This document shows, in pieces, positions 9,545 through 19,282 of a stretch of DNA of 43,360 nt. The number at the start of each line of letters is the position of its first letter. Positions within the stretch are counted from its first letter, which is position 1. Origin of the DNA: Microcaldota archaeon (GTDB taxonomy: Archaea; Micrarchaeota; Micrarchaeia; Micrarchaeales; CABMGC01); contig JAGDYB010000004.1 of NCBI GenBank assembly GCA_023270055.1, positions 1-43,360 on the forward strand, given 5' to 3'. Below the pieces are notes generated by a model that did not search any database, was not told the DNA's origin, and saw only the letters and a list, made by a program, of their open reading frames with translations. Both the position numbers and the translations under genes were made by a program.

Positions 9545-9936
9545 TATGTTTTCTTTTTGCCTTCAGCTCCCCTCTCTTTCGCCTGTGTGTCCTTGCCTTC
9601 TTTCTTGTCCTCTTTCGCCGCTTTAGGAGCGGGAGCCTCATTTTTATTTTTGTCCGCAACATTGGCGGTTTCCTTCTTTGCCTCAGGAAGCGAAGCCTTT
9701 ATGTTGTCGCCATCCTTTGTTACCTTTATCCTTACTGCATTTAAGCGCCCTATGTTTGCCATTATAAAGTTGTTAAGCTCCTTGTCTATCGTAACGTTTC
9801 CGGCTTCAGCCTTCATGCGCTTTGCAACAGTGGCCCTAACATACGGCAGCATCCTCTTTACAAGATTGCTGCGGTGCATGCGCAGCCTTTTTTTCCTCAA
9901 TTGCATATTCATTATGTATTCCGGCATTGAAATCAT
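9544..9936 (-). CDS. rpl31e: Ribosomal protein L31e with a long charged C-terminal extension
   Basis: Core RSNLVKRMLPYVRATVAKRMKAEAGNVTIDKELNNFIMANIGRLNAVRIKV resembles L31e; sits between aIF6 and L39e. Confidence 0.82.
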   Translation of the reverse strand: MISMPEYIMNMQLRKKRLRMHRSNLVKRMLPYVRATVAKRMKAEAGNVTIDKELNNFIMANIGRLNAVRIKVTKDGDNIKASLPEAKKETANVADKNKNEAPAPKAAKEDKKEGKDTQAKERGAEGKKKT

Positions 9937-10092
9937 CTAGCTCTTTCTTATTTTCCTGTGCCTCCAGTCCCTCTGGAACTTGTTTGTCTCCACTTTCCTG
10001 TGCGTGCGCACCACAGCGAGGACTGGTATCCTCCTGTTGCGCTTGAGCATCTTTCCCAGATGCATTTTCTTATTGAGATCTTTTTTGCTCAT
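9937..10092 (-). CDS. rpl39e: Ribosomal protein L39e (51 aa; missing from the supplied ORF track)
   Basis: Manual translation: MSKKDLNKKMHLGKMLKRNRRIPVLAVVRTHRKVETNKFQRDWRHRKIRKS, a clear L39e pattern. Confidence 0.95.
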   Translation of the reverse strand: MSKKDLNKKMHLGKMLKRNRRIPVLAVVRTHRKVETNKFQRDWRHRKIRKS

Positions 10093-10102
10093 CAACAACA
10101 CC

Positions 10103-10408
10103 TTATTTGTGCCTGAACTCTATCTTAGGTTCTGGCCTTGACGTAAGCTTCATCAATATTGATTTGAGCTGTTCATCCGTTATCCTTCCAAGCCTCCCGC
10201 TCTGTGCCGAGCTTATTATGAGGTCGAGTATTTGCGAGTAGAGCTGGTAGTTCGCGACGCGCACGTTCATAAGCCTCTCGTACGCTGCCGGATCCATATA
10301 CCTTCTCACCAATTCCCTTTTCTGCTTTTCAAGCTCAAGCGCCTTGAGCCTTTTTTCCATTGTCTTCCTTATCTTTGCATCCTCGTCCTCTTCCGCCAAA
10401 TCAAGCAC
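10103..10408 (-). CDS. PDCD5/TFAR19-family DNA-binding protein
   Basis: 101-aa ORF; LVRRYMDPAAYERLMNVRVANYQLYSQILDLIISSAQSGRLGRITDEQLKSIL. Confidence 0.92.
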   Translation of the reverse strand: MLDLAEEDEDAKIRKTMEKRLKALELEKQKRELVRRYMDPAAYERLMNVRVANYQLYSQILDLIISSAQSGRLGRITDEQLKSILMKLTSRPEPKIEFRHK

Positions 10409-10820
10409 CCGTCTTGATTATCTCATTGCTGATTTTGTCAAGGAAGGACTTGCCTTTTGCGGTTATAATTCTTCCCTTTTTCGCCTTCTGCACGTATCCT
10501 ATCTTCTCAAGCGTAATAAGCGAGTCCCTGATTATGCTTCCGCTGCCCCTGTAGTAGTGGTGCCTTCTCACAGCGTGCCTCTTTCTTGTCCCATACTTGG
10601 TCCTGAGCCTTGATACGCCAATCGGCCCTTTTAGGTAAACCTGCCTTAGCACCGATGCGCATCTGACATACCAGAAATCTTCGTCAGCAGGCATCCTTTC
10701 CTTTCCCGCGGAAGTCTTCACATAGCCTATGTAGCTAGGTTTTTCTATATTGAGCTCCTTGAGCTTGGCTGCGGCTATCTTGATGAGCTCATTCGCATCA
10801 ACATCCTTAACATTCGCCAT
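10401..10820 (-). CDS. rps19e: Ribosomal protein S19e
   Basis: MANVKDVDANELIKIAAAKLKE...WYVRCASVLRQVYLKGPIGVSRLRTKYG; start placed at the internal Met (10820) from the family N-terminus. Confidence 0.94.
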   Translation of the reverse strand: MANVKDVDANELIKIAAAKLKELNIEKPSYIGYVKTSAGKERMPADEDFWYVRCASVLRQVYLKGPIGVSRLRTKYGTRKRHAVRRHHYYRGSGSIIRDSLITLEKIGYVQKAKKGRIITAKGKSFLDKISNEIIKTGA

Positions 10821-11054
10821 ACTATCACACAATTTATAAATAGGCAAAATATTTTAATCCTACCTAGAACGGAACATCTGCGAAAGTAAAAACTGATTTC
10901 GCGCCTATAAATTATGACAATGCTGCAAATACACCTAAAGTATACTTATAATGTTGTACAAACATTTATAAAAACTTACCGCGCCGCCGGTTTTGCCACG
11001 TGTGCCGCATTTTCTGCAGTATTTTTTATAAGTATACCTCCAAATATAACTTGT

Positions 11055-11960
11055 ATGTACGGGGACGTGGTTAGGGCCTTAAGCGTGAGCAAGTATTTCG
11101 GCAGCACCAAAGCACTTTCCTCCATAAGCCTGCGGGTGAAAAAAGGCGAATTCGTCCTTCTCCTTGGTCCGAACGGCGCCGGCAAGAGCACGCTCCTGAA
11201 ATTAGTGGCAGGGCTTTACAGGCCCACAAGCGGGCGCATCTTCGTGCTGGGGAGCGAGCTTCACAACAATTTCGGCACAAAGGAGGCGGAGATAAGGAAA
11301 AGGATATCTTTTGCGGGAGAGAACTATGCGCTATACGATCACATAACCGTAATGGACAACCTGCTCTTTTTCGCCAAACTGTATGACATACCAGATCCCT
11401 CTGAAAGGATAAACGCCCTGCTTGGTGATTTCGGCATAGAAGACCTTAAGCACAGGCGCGTCGAGGAGCTTAGCCGCGGAACAAAGCAGAAAGTCGCAAT
11501 TTGCAGGGCGCTGCTCAATGACTCGGACATCCTTCTGCTTGACGAGCCATCCGCATTTCTTGATCCTGCTGCGTCTGAGCTGCTGCGCGCAAAGCTTGAA
11601 AGGCTCGTGAGGGAGGGAAAGAGCATAATATATGCTACGCAGAGGATAGACGAGCTGTTCAATTTCAAGAGCAACATACTGCTCATCAGCAGAGGGCGGA
11701 TAAAGATGAAGGGATCCGCAAACAGCATATTGAGCAGCATAAGGAACGTTGACGTGGAAATAACCACGCTGAACAGCGTTGACGCTGGCGCAATAAAGGG
11801 AAACTGGACGCTGAAAAAGTCCAGCGGCAATTCGTTCGTGTTCCAGGTGAAGAGCGTGTCCACGATACCAGAGCTCATAAGCAGCATAGCCGCCTCCGGA
11901 GGCAAGATACTGAGCGTGAATTACCTAAAGGAAAACATAATAGAGATGATGGCTGATTGA
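11055..11960 (+). CDS. ABC transporter ATP-binding protein
   Basis: Walker A GPNGAGKSTLLK, signature ELSRGTKQKVAICRALL, Walker B ILLLDEPSAFLD. Start set at Met 11055 from family alignment and the TATA at about 11026. Confidence 0.92.
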   Translation: MYGDVVRALSVSKYFGSTKALSSISLRVKKGEFVLLLGPNGAGKSTLLKLVAGLYRPTSGRIFVLGSELHNNFGTKEAEIRKRISFAGENYALYDHITVMDNLLFFAKLYDIPDPSERINALLGDFGIEDLKHRRVEELSRGTKQKVAICRALLNDSDILLLDEPSAFLDPAASELLRAKLERLVREGKSIIYATQRIDELFNFKSNILLISRGRIKMKGSANSILSSIRNVDVEITTLNSVDAGAIKGNWTLKKSSGNSFVFQVKSVSTIPELISSIAASGGKILSVNYLKENIIEMMAD

Positions 11961-12740
11961 ATGAACGCCGACCACGTGTATGCGATAGCGATGAAGGACA
12001 TGAAGGAAGCATTCAGCTCCATTTCAATATACGGCCCAATGCTTGGCATACCTCTTTTCTTCGCAGTGGTGCTTCCCGTTTTCACGGTTTACATATCAAG
12101 CTACGGCGGCGCGGCAATAGCAGCTAGGCTGTTCGGCACTGCAGTCGCAGTGCCTGCAGGCATCGGCAAAAACCTGCTCTTCATAAAATTCTTCGCCATA
12201 AACATCCTGGGCCCTATATTTCTGACAATGCCGATAATAACAGCATCGGTGATAGCAGCTGACAGCTTTTCCGGGGAGAAGGAAAGGAAAACGGCCGAGT
12301 CACTGTTCGTAACACCAGCCACAAACATAGAACTGCTCATGGGCAAGATACTCGCCTCTCTTATTCCAGCGTTTCTCCTTACTGTAGTTGTTTTTGTACT
12401 ATACGCCGGCATAACAAACTACTTTACTATTGCCAAGTTTGGCGCGGCGCTTTTCCCGAACACGAGCTGGTACATGATGCTCGTCAACGCGCCCTTCCTC
12501 GCGCTTACCACAATAGGCACGGTCGTGCTCGTTTCGGCAAGGGTGCGCGGCGTCAAGGAGTCGCAGCAGATAAGCGCCCTGCTGGTGCTTCCCATACTTA
12601 TAATACCTTTCGTCTCTGTCTTCACTGTGACAAGCCTCAGCTTTATGTTTCTCCTTTACATGCTCATTTTCCTTTTGGCCACAAGCGCGTTGGTTTTGTA
12701 CCTGAGCATAAGGTTCTTCGACAGGGAAAGATTTATATAA
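11961..12740 (+). CDS. ABC-2 type transporter permease
   Basis: 259 aa, about 6 TM segments; SFSGEKERKTAESLFVTPATNIELLMGKIL motif; directly follows the ATPase. Confidence 0.88.
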   Translation: MNADHVYAIAMKDMKEAFSSISIYGPMLGIPLFFAVVLPVFTVYISSYGGAAIAARLFGTAVAVPAGIGKNLLFIKFFAINILGPIFLTMPIITASVIAADSFSGEKERKTAESLFVTPATNIELLMGKILASLIPAFLLTVVVFVLYAGITNYFTIAKFGAALFPNTSWYMMLVNAPFLALTTIGTVVLVSARVRGVKESQQISALLVLPILIIPFVSVFTVTSLSFMFLLYMLIFLLATSALVLYLSIRFFDRERFI

Positions 12741-12761
12741 GTGTATTGCAGAAGAAAAATC

Positions 12762-13103
12762 ATGTCGTACTTCGGATACGCCCTTATAACAATCGGCATA
12801 TTGGTGATACTGTTCACCTTCTATTTGGGCTACAGCATGTACAATAGCATTGGCTACTCGTTGCAGGCGCAACCTAGGGCGACTAGCCAGTCAAACGCAT
12901 CAATTAACAGCACAATCTCATCAATATCCAACAGCATCAATTCCGTTACATCGCAAGTTTCTTCCATGGGCTACATTGTCATACAAATACTGCTGCTTTT
13001 CCTTTTCGCCAGCATAGGATACAAAATAGCAGATTTAGGAATAAAGACGAACTCTGCCGAAGCCAAGTCAAGCGGCGCGCCTTCAGACAAGAAGGCGAAA
13101 TAG
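12762..13103 (+). CDS. Small hypothetical membrane protein (two TM segments)
   Basis: MSYFGYALITIGILVILFTFYLGYSMY... and MGYIVIQILLLFLFASIGYKIADLG; follows the ABC genes. Confidence 0.65.
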   Translation: MSYFGYALITIGILVILFTFYLGYSMYNSIGYSLQAQPRATSQSNASINSTISSISNSINSVTSQVSSMGYIVIQILLLFLFASIGYKIADLGIKTNSAEAKSSGAPSDKKAK

Positions 13104-13112
13104 CGAGCAGCG

Positions 13113-13451
13113 TTAGCTAAGCCCTATCAGCGCAACACCCGCAGCAATTACCAGCACGCCAGCCCATCTAACCGGCGAAACGGGCTCATTCAGCACAAGC
13201 AGCGCAAGTATGTCCACGAAAATGTAGCTAAGGCCGCCAAAGCTGTAAGCCCAGCTGAGGTTTGTCTTGCTGAGCACGTAGAAATAAAATACAGTTGATA
13301 TCAAATACATCGCTATGCCGATCCCCATGAATCCCGCGAGCATGAATAAAGCCTTCCCCATAGCGATCTTGAAAAAGAGTTGGCCTAGGGCTCCAAGGAA
13401 CGTGCTGAGAAACAGGATTGCAATCATAAGCGGCTTTTCATTTTTGCCCAT
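13113..13451 (-). CDS. SMR/EamA-like small drug/metabolite transporter subunit
   Basis: 112 aa, 4 TM; LVLNEPVSPVRWAGVLVIAAGVALIGLS C-terminal motif. Confidence 0.78.
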   Translation of the reverse strand: MGKNEKPLMIAILFLSTFLGALGQLFFKIAMGKALFMLAGFMGIGIAMYLISTVFYFYVLSKTNLSWAYSFGGLSYIFVDILALLVLNEPVSPVRWAGVLVIAAGVALIGLS

Positions 13452-13458
13452 TGAATCA

Positions 13459-13818
13459 CTACATCGTGCTCGCTACCAACGCTATGCCAAGCACTATTAA
13501 AAGCACGCCGGTTATCCTAAACGCATTTATTTTTTCGCCTAGAAGCGCAGCCGAAATTATGAGTACGAATATGAAAGAGCTCGCGAATATGGGATATACT
13601 ACCGACAGCTCTCCAGACGAAAGTGCAGTAAGATATATGCCAAGGCTTACGAAGTATATGAATATGCCGAGCAGTACGCCCTTGTTGCTTAGCACGCCAA
13701 ATATGCCTTTTGTGTTGAATTTGAACCCGCCTAGGCTTCTTTTGAATATGTATTGCGCTACCGCTACTATAAACGCGGACAACGTGGTAATTGCAATAAC
13801 CAGAGCATAGCCTAGCAC
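13459..13818 (-). CDS. SMR/EamA-like small transporter subunit (paired with the preceding gene)
   Basis: LSVVYPIFASSFIFVLIISAALLGEKINAFRITGVLLIVLGIALVAS. The track ORF extends to 13905; a GTG at 13818 gives about 119 aa and lies about 30 nt below a TATA-like element. Confidence 0.75.
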   Translation of the reverse strand: MLGYALVIAITTLSAFIVAVAQYIFKRSLGGFKFNTKGIFGVLSNKGVLLGIFIYFVSLGIYLTALSSGELSVVYPIFASSFIFVLIISAALLGEKINAFRITGVLLIVLGIALVASTM

Positions 13819-13892
13819 ATACTCATCCTTTGCCTTTTCCCAGAAAATTATATAAATGCATATTTTATATACATTTGTAGCAAGGTAATATA

Positions 13893-14138
13893 ATGAAGCT
13901 TTCAAACGACGAATTGTTTTCTATCACCCTCTCCTCGCTCGTCATAGTATTTTGCATTGCCGCAGTTGCCGTTTTCATATACCGCGGCGGCGACGAAACA
14001 TTTTGGGGCATAGCGATCGTGGCGATACTGCTCGGGCTCTATATGTCAAGGCGGATGTCTGCGGAAGGCAAAAAAATAAAAGAGGAAAAGGCGACTCCGC
14101 AGAAAACAGGAGCAAGGAAAGTCAAAAAAATTGGTTAA
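13893..14138 (+). CDS. Small hypothetical membrane protein (two TM segments)
   Basis: 81-aa ORF ending one base before topA. Confidence 0.6.
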   Translation: MKLSNDELFSITLSSLVIVFCIAAVAVFIYRGGDETFWGIAIVAILLGLYMSRRMSAEGKKIKEEKATPQKTGARKVKKIG

Positions 14139-16301
14139 ATGAACAAGTTAGTGATAGCAGAAAAACCTAGCGTAGCACTGCGGCTAGCTTTGTCTTTGGG
14201 CAACCAGAAGCCTGACAGGAAGATTATAAATGGCGTGAGCTACTACGAGCTTCAAAGTGGCAGCGACAAGCTTTTCATTGTCGCGGCCGTGGGCCACCTT
14301 TTTACCATAAGGGAAAAGGGAAGCTCGCGGAAGCTGCCTGTGTTCGATATAGAATGGGCGCCTTCTTACATGGTAAGCAAGGGTTCGTACTTCACCAAGA
14401 AGTATCTTGACACGATATTGGCAATTGGCAAGAACTGCAGCGCTTTCATAAACGCGTGCGACTATGATATAGAAGGCTCTGTCATAGGCACGAACATAAT
14501 AAAATTCGTTTCAAACGGCAACGTGAATTCCGAAGTCAAGGATGGAAACGCGTTCAGGATGAAATTCTCGACGACGACCACCGAAGATCTTGTCAACGCG
14601 TACAACAACATTTCCGGACTTGACATAAGGAATTTTGATGCTGGCGAAGCGAGGCATACCCTTGATTGGATATGGGGCATAAACTTCAGCAGGGCGCTCA
14701 TGTATTCCCTTGCGTCAAAGAGCCAAAGGAAGATAATAAGCATAGGCAGGGTGCAAGGGCCAACGCTCGCGATACTGGTGAAGCGCGAGAAGGAAATAAA
14801 GGAATTTGTGCCAAAGCCCTACTGGGAGGTATATGCGCTCGTGAAAGGCGTAGAGTTCATCAACCTGCTGGGCAAGATAGAAAGCAGGGAAGGCGTTGAA
14901 GCAATACTAAGCAAGAGCAAGGGCAGCGAAGGCGTCGTGGAAAGCGTTGTGGTAAAGGAGAACAGGGTCAGGCCGTACCCGCCATTTGATCTCACATCGC
15001 TGCAGGTCGAAGCAAGCCATGCGTTTGGCATGGATCCAAGCCGCACGCTTTCGATCGCACAGTCGCTTTACGAGCACGCTTACATATCATATCCGAGGAC
15101 CTCCTCACAGAAGCTTCCGCCAACGCTGAACCTGCCGAATATAATAGGAATGCTTTCGAAGAACAAGAAATACAGCGAAATAGCAGAGTATCTTATGAAA
15201 AATTCAATGTACAAGCCGGCGGAAGGGTATAAAGAGGACGAGGCGCATCCAGCAATATTTCCAACAGGCGTGATGCCGAAGGCGCTGAGCAACGAGGAGG
15301 AAAAGGTATACGATTTGATAACGAGGCGTTTCCTCGCGTGCTTCGGCAACAGCGCAGTTGTCGAGCTGACGAACGTTACAGTAAGGATATCAGACTGGAA
15401 GTACGGTGCCGAGGGCAAGCGCGTGCTCGACAAGGGATGGATTTCCATATACGAACCATATATAAAAGTGGAGCAAAAGCAGCTTCCCAAGTTCGAGCAG
15501 GGAGAAAGAGTGAAGGTTGAAAAGCTGCATTCGAAAGAGCTCAAGACTAAACCGCCAAACAGGTATTCCAAGGCGTCGCTCATTGCAACGCTAGAAAGGA
15601 AGGAGCTTGGCACTAAGGCTACTAGGGCGGAGATAATAGACACGCTGTTCAAGCGCGGCTACATAAAAAATCCGGGAAGGATAGAAGTTACAGCTTTCGG
15701 CATGGGTATATACGACGCGCTGAGCGAATATTTCGCTGACATTCTCGACGAGAACCTTACGAGAAAGCTCGAAGAGGACATGGAAAACATATCGAGAGGC
15801 AAAACGACAAAGCAGCAGGTGATAGAGGAGGGAAAGGAAATAGTCGCAAAGCTGATCCTCAAGTTCAAGGAGAACGAGGGAAAGATAGGCACGGCGCTTG
15901 CCGAGAGTTTGAAAAGCAGCGAGGCATCAAACGTGCTGGGCAAATGCCCGAAGTGCGGCGGCGATCTTGTAATAAGGCATTCCAAGGCCGGAAAGAGTTT
16001 TGTTGGCTGCTCAAACTGGCCAAAGTGCACAGTGACCTATTCCCTTCCGCAAAACGCGCTTATAGTTCCAACAAAGAAGGTGTGCGAGTTTTGTCACACG
16101 CCGATAATCAAGGTTTTCAGGAAGGGAAAGAAACCTTTTGAAATGGACCTCGACCCTAATTGCGTAAGCAAGAAGGATTGGAAGGTGAGCACCGCTGCCG
16201 AGGCCGCCAAGGCGAAGGCTGAAGAAAAGCCAAAGGTCGAGGAAAAAGAGAAGGTTGAGGAAAAGGGCAAGACCAAGCGAAAAGGCAAGCCAAAAGGTTG
16301 A
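14139..16301 (+). CDS. topA: DNA topoisomerase I (type IA)
   Basis: TOPRIM KLVIAEKPSVALRLA, active-site region AYISYPRTSSQKLP, C-terminal Cys4 zinc fingers and an acidic/basic tail. Confidence 0.96.
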   Translation: MNKLVIAEKPSVALRLALSLGNQKPDRKIINGVSYYELQSGSDKLFIVAAVGHLFTIREKGSSRKLPVFDIEWAPSYMVSKGSYFTKKYLDTILAIGKNCSAFINACDYDIEGSVIGTNIIKFVSNGNVNSEVKDGNAFRMKFSTTTTEDLVNAYNNISGLDIRNFDAGEARHTLDWIWGINFSRALMYSLASKSQRKIISIGRVQGPTLAILVKREKEIKEFVPKPYWEVYALVKGVEFINLLGKIESREGVEAILSKSKGSEGVVESVVVKENRVRPYPPFDLTSLQVEASHAFGMDPSRTLSIAQSLYEHAYISYPRTSSQKLPPTLNLPNIIGMLSKNKKYSEIAEYLMKNSMYKPAEGYKEDEAHPAIFPTGVMPKALSNEEEKVYDLITRRFLACFGNSAVVELTNVTVRISDWKYGAEGKRVLDKGWISIYEPYIKVEQKQLPKFEQGERVKVEKLHSKELKTKPPNRYSKASLIATLERKELGTKATRAEIIDTLFKRGYIKNPGRIEVTAFGMGIYDALSEYFADILDENLTRKLEEDMENISRGKTTKQQVIEEGKEIVAKLILKFKENEGKIGTALAESLKSSEASNVLGKCPKCGGDLVIRHSKAGKSFVGCSNWPKCTVTYSLPQNALIVPTKKVCEFCHTPIIKVFRKGKKPFEMDLDPNCVSKKDWKVSTAAEAAKAKAEEKPKVEEKEKVEEKGKTKRKGKPKG

Positions 16302-16305
16302 CTCT

Positions 16306-17034
16306 ATGCTGAATGTGGGCTGCTGCGGCTGGAATTTTTTCAGCCCTAACCAGATCATAGGCAGGGACTGGCGCAAAACGTATTCGAGCAGGCTGCAGGC
16401 GTACGCATCCATCTTCGATGTGATAGAAGTTGATTCCACATTCTACAAGCTGCCTATGATATCAACAGCCAAGCGCTGGCGCGCGGAGGTTGACAAGGTA
16501 AATGCCAATTTCGAATTCATAGTGAAAGCTCCGAAAGCAATAACCCATGCTTCCTCTTTCGGCCCAGGCGCAACGGCAGCATTGAAAGGGTTCATTGCAG
16601 TTGCAAGGGCACTGAGGGCAAGCAAGCTGCTTTTTCAGACGCCACCAAGCTTCGGGTTCACAAAGGAAAACTACAATGCTGTGAAGACTTTCATGGCCCG
16701 CGTTCCAGGCTCTTATGTAAAGATTTGGGAACCGAGGGGAAGCTGGCTGCAGCACCTGGACGAGGCGCGCATTGGCGGCGTGACACTTGCCGTCGATCCG
16801 CTAAGGAGCACAATCATCGCGGAGCAGGGCATTTACTACTACAGGCTTCACGGTTTCGGAAAAGGCATGATGTACAGCTACAAATTCTCTGAAGGCGAGT
16901 TGCGCCGCATTGCAAAGATAGCAAAGGAGCATGCGGCTTACAATACATATATAATGTTCAACAATACATATATGTACGAGGACGCGATAAAGCTCAAGTC
17001 AATCTTGCACATCGCGCCGGCACAGGTGTTTTGA
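16306..17034 (+). CDS. DUF72 family protein
   Basis: MLNVGCCGWNFF...FDVIEVDSTFYKLP...YYYRLHGFGKGMMYSYKFSEGEL. Confidence 0.9.
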   Translation: MLNVGCCGWNFFSPNQIIGRDWRKTYSSRLQAYASIFDVIEVDSTFYKLPMISTAKRWRAEVDKVNANFEFIVKAPKAITHASSFGPGATAALKGFIAVARALRASKLLFQTPPSFGFTKENYNAVKTFMARVPGSYVKIWEPRGSWLQHLDEARIGGVTLAVDPLRSTIIAEQGIYYYRLHGFGKGMMYSYKFSEGELRRIAKIAKEHAAYNTYIMFNNTYMYEDAIKLKSILHIAPAQVF

Positions 17035-17035
17035 A

Positions 17036-17629
17036 ATGTTCATATATCCACACATATACAGGAAGCTCAAGAGAGGTCCGCAGGTGATATTGCCAAAGGA
17101 CATAGGTACCATAATTGCATATACCTGCATAGACAAGAACAGCATATGCGTCGACGCAGGGACCGGTAGCGGTTGGCTTGCACTTTCGCTGGCAAGGATC
17201 TGCAAACACGTGTACAGCTACGACCAGCGCGACGACTTCCTCGCAATAGCGGAAAAAAACAGGGTTATTCTCGGCATAGACAACGTAACGCTCAAGCGCG
17301 GCGACGTGTTCAAGAAAATAGAGGAAAGGGAGGTAGACCTCGTGACACTCGACCTGCCAAATGCCGAAAAGGCTGTAAAGAATGCGAGAAAGGCCTTGAA
17401 GCCCGGAGGCTACATAGTTGGATACGTGCCCAACATGGAGCAGGCAAAGACATTCGTCAAAAAGCTGGAGCAATTGAAATTCTTCGACATATATACGACA
17501 GAAACGATAATTCGCGACATTCTTGTAAGGGAAGAAGGCACGAGACCTTCAACAAAGGGCATCTGGCATACTGCCTATCTCGTTTTCGCCAGAAGCAGCG
17601 GCAACATCACCGACTTGGCCGCCCATTAA
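17036..17629 (+). CDS. trmI: tRNA (adenine-N1)-methyltransferase, TrmI/GCD14-like
   Basis: RGPQVILPKDIGTI, SAM motif VDAGTGSGWLALSLA, LVTLDLPNAEKAVKNARKALKPGGYIVGYVPNMEQ. Confidence 0.87.
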   Translation: MFIYPHIYRKLKRGPQVILPKDIGTIIAYTCIDKNSICVDAGTGSGWLALSLARICKHVYSYDQRDDFLAIAEKNRVILGIDNVTLKRGDVFKKIEEREVDLVTLDLPNAEKAVKNARKALKPGGYIVGYVPNMEQAKTFVKKLEQLKFFDIYTTETIIRDILVREEGTRPSTKGIWHTAYLVFARSSGNITDLAAH

Positions 17630-18194
17630 CGCCGGTTTTTGTGTGCGTAAGAATTCGTTCTACGTCATCCCAGTTCTTGGCAACAATAACATTAGGGTTT
17701 TTATTGTTGTTTGCGAATTCGGCGTTCCACGGCTGGCTCAGCAGTATCACCTTCCTGCCAGAAGACGCGATTCTTGATGCAACTCCCGCATAGTCGTCTA
17801 CGTATATTGAAATCCCGTCAGCATTGCCCTTCTCAAGGGCATTCTGCATGAAAATTATGTTGTCGTACTCTATGCCGTTTCTTTGCAACCAGTATCTAAC
17901 CTTCGCTTGTTCTCCAACCGTGGCGGTTACAATGCTTATATTGTAGCGCGAATGAAGCGCGTGCAATATCTCAGGTATCCTTTCGCTTTCCAGCCCGATG
18001 CTGTCCGGGTTGTTCCATAATTCCTTGAATGTTTCAAACCACCGTTCCCTCGGAATGTCAAAAAGCTCCCAAAAATCGTATTTTATTATGTCGGATTTAT
18101 TGGCGTTTACCGCAAACTTTTCCCTTGCCATCCTTAGCCATGCATTCACTACATCAGCTATAGTTCCGTCGACATCTATGCCTATCGTTTCCAC
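17607..18194 (-). CDS. HAD-superfamily 5'(3')-deoxyribonucleotidase-like (NT5C) protein
   Basis: GIDVDGTIADVVNAW (HAD motif I), SIVTATV, IYVDDYAGVA. Confidence 0.78.
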   Translation of the reverse strand: METIGIDVDGTIADVVNAWLRMAREKFAVNANKSDIIKYDFWELFDIPRERWFETFKELWNNPDSIGLESERIPEILHALHSRYNISIVTATVGEQAKVRYWLQRNGIEYDNIIFMQNALEKGNADGISIYVDDYAGVASRIASSGRKVILLSQPWNAEFANNNKNPNVIVAKNWDDVERILTHTKTGVNGRPSR

Positions 18195-18198
18195 TGGC

Positions 18199-19173
18199 TC
18201 ACTTCTCGCTTGCCAGCAGCGCCAGCCTTGCCAGCATGGATTCTATTTGTATTTTCTCGTTGGCGCCTTCTACTATCCTGAAGTTGTAGTCGCCGATGGC
18301 AGCGATTAGCTTGAGCTTCAGCCTGTCATTTATGTCCATCTCAAGGGATTCTCTGTAAGCCTGCAGCAGTATGTCTTCCCCACCCATGCCGTAGTTGAGA
18401 AACAGCTTGTTCAGCTCGTTCCTAGCTTCGACAAAATTGCCGTCCAGTGCGTACTTGAGCATTGATGTTATCTCCTTTGGCCTGGCCCTTGCGGCTATAT
18501 CATAAATCTCCTTCTCCCCTATCTTTTCGCTCATCACCGCCGCGCTCTGCAGCACGTTGGTAAGCTTTCTTAGATCACCATCGCTCACGTAAATTAGCGC
18601 TTCAACTGCCTTTTCGCTTATGTCAAGCTTTTCGCCTTTCGCCACGCGCTTTATGTATTCCCTCATATCTTCCTCCTTGAGCGGCTTGAACCTCAGCACC
18701 ACGCACCTGCTCTGTATTGGCTCTATGATCTTGTTCGCGTAGTTGGCGCTGAATATGAACCGCGTTGTAGCGCTGTACTTTTCCATTGTCCTTCTCAACG
18801 CATGCTGCGCCTCCGGGGTTAGCGCGTCCGCTTCGTCAAGAAATATTATCTTCACTGCCCCGCTGTTTAGCGAGAGCGTCCTGGCAAATTCCTTGACCCT
18901 TCCTCTTATCACGTCTATGCCCCTGCTGTCGCTTGCGTTAAGCTCTAGGAATGACTCGTTGGTTGCGTCTCCATAAAGTTCCCTCGCCATTGCTATCGCG
19001 CACGTGGTTTTGCCTATTCCGGCCGCTCCAGCAAAGATCATGTTTGGAAAATTTCCAGTCTTGACAAAACCCTTGAGCCTTTCCACTATGGGTGTCTGTC
19101 CAATAACCTGAGAGAGATTTGCCGGCCTGTATTTTTCGGTCCATGCCAAGTCCAAGGTTTGCATAAGAAACAC
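18199..19173 (-). CDS. rfcS: Replication factor C small subunit
   Basis: WTEKYRPANLSQVIGQ, GAAGIGKTTCAIAMA, IIFLDEADALTPEAQHALRRTMEKYS. Confidence 0.96.
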   Translation of the reverse strand: MFLMQTLDLAWTEKYRPANLSQVIGQTPIVERLKGFVKTGNFPNMIFAGAAGIGKTTCAIAMARELYGDATNESFLELNASDSRGIDVIRGRVKEFARTLSLNSGAVKIIFLDEADALTPEAQHALRRTMEKYSATTRFIFSANYANKIIEPIQSRCVVLRFKPLKEEDMREYIKRVAKGEKLDISEKAVEALIYVSDGDLRKLTNVLQSAAVMSEKIGEKEIYDIAARARPKEITSMLKYALDGNFVEARNELNKLFLNYGMGGEDILLQAYRESLEMDINDRLKLKLIAAIGDYNFRIVEGANEKIQIESMLARLALLASEK

Positions 19174-19282
19174 TTCTTTGTGCGTGCCGCATACTGCCTA
19201 TTCTTCAGTGCATCAGCGAAAATATGGCAAGCGCAATATTATAATGAAATACAACGTATAATAATTTTTCTTCAGGCGCTGT

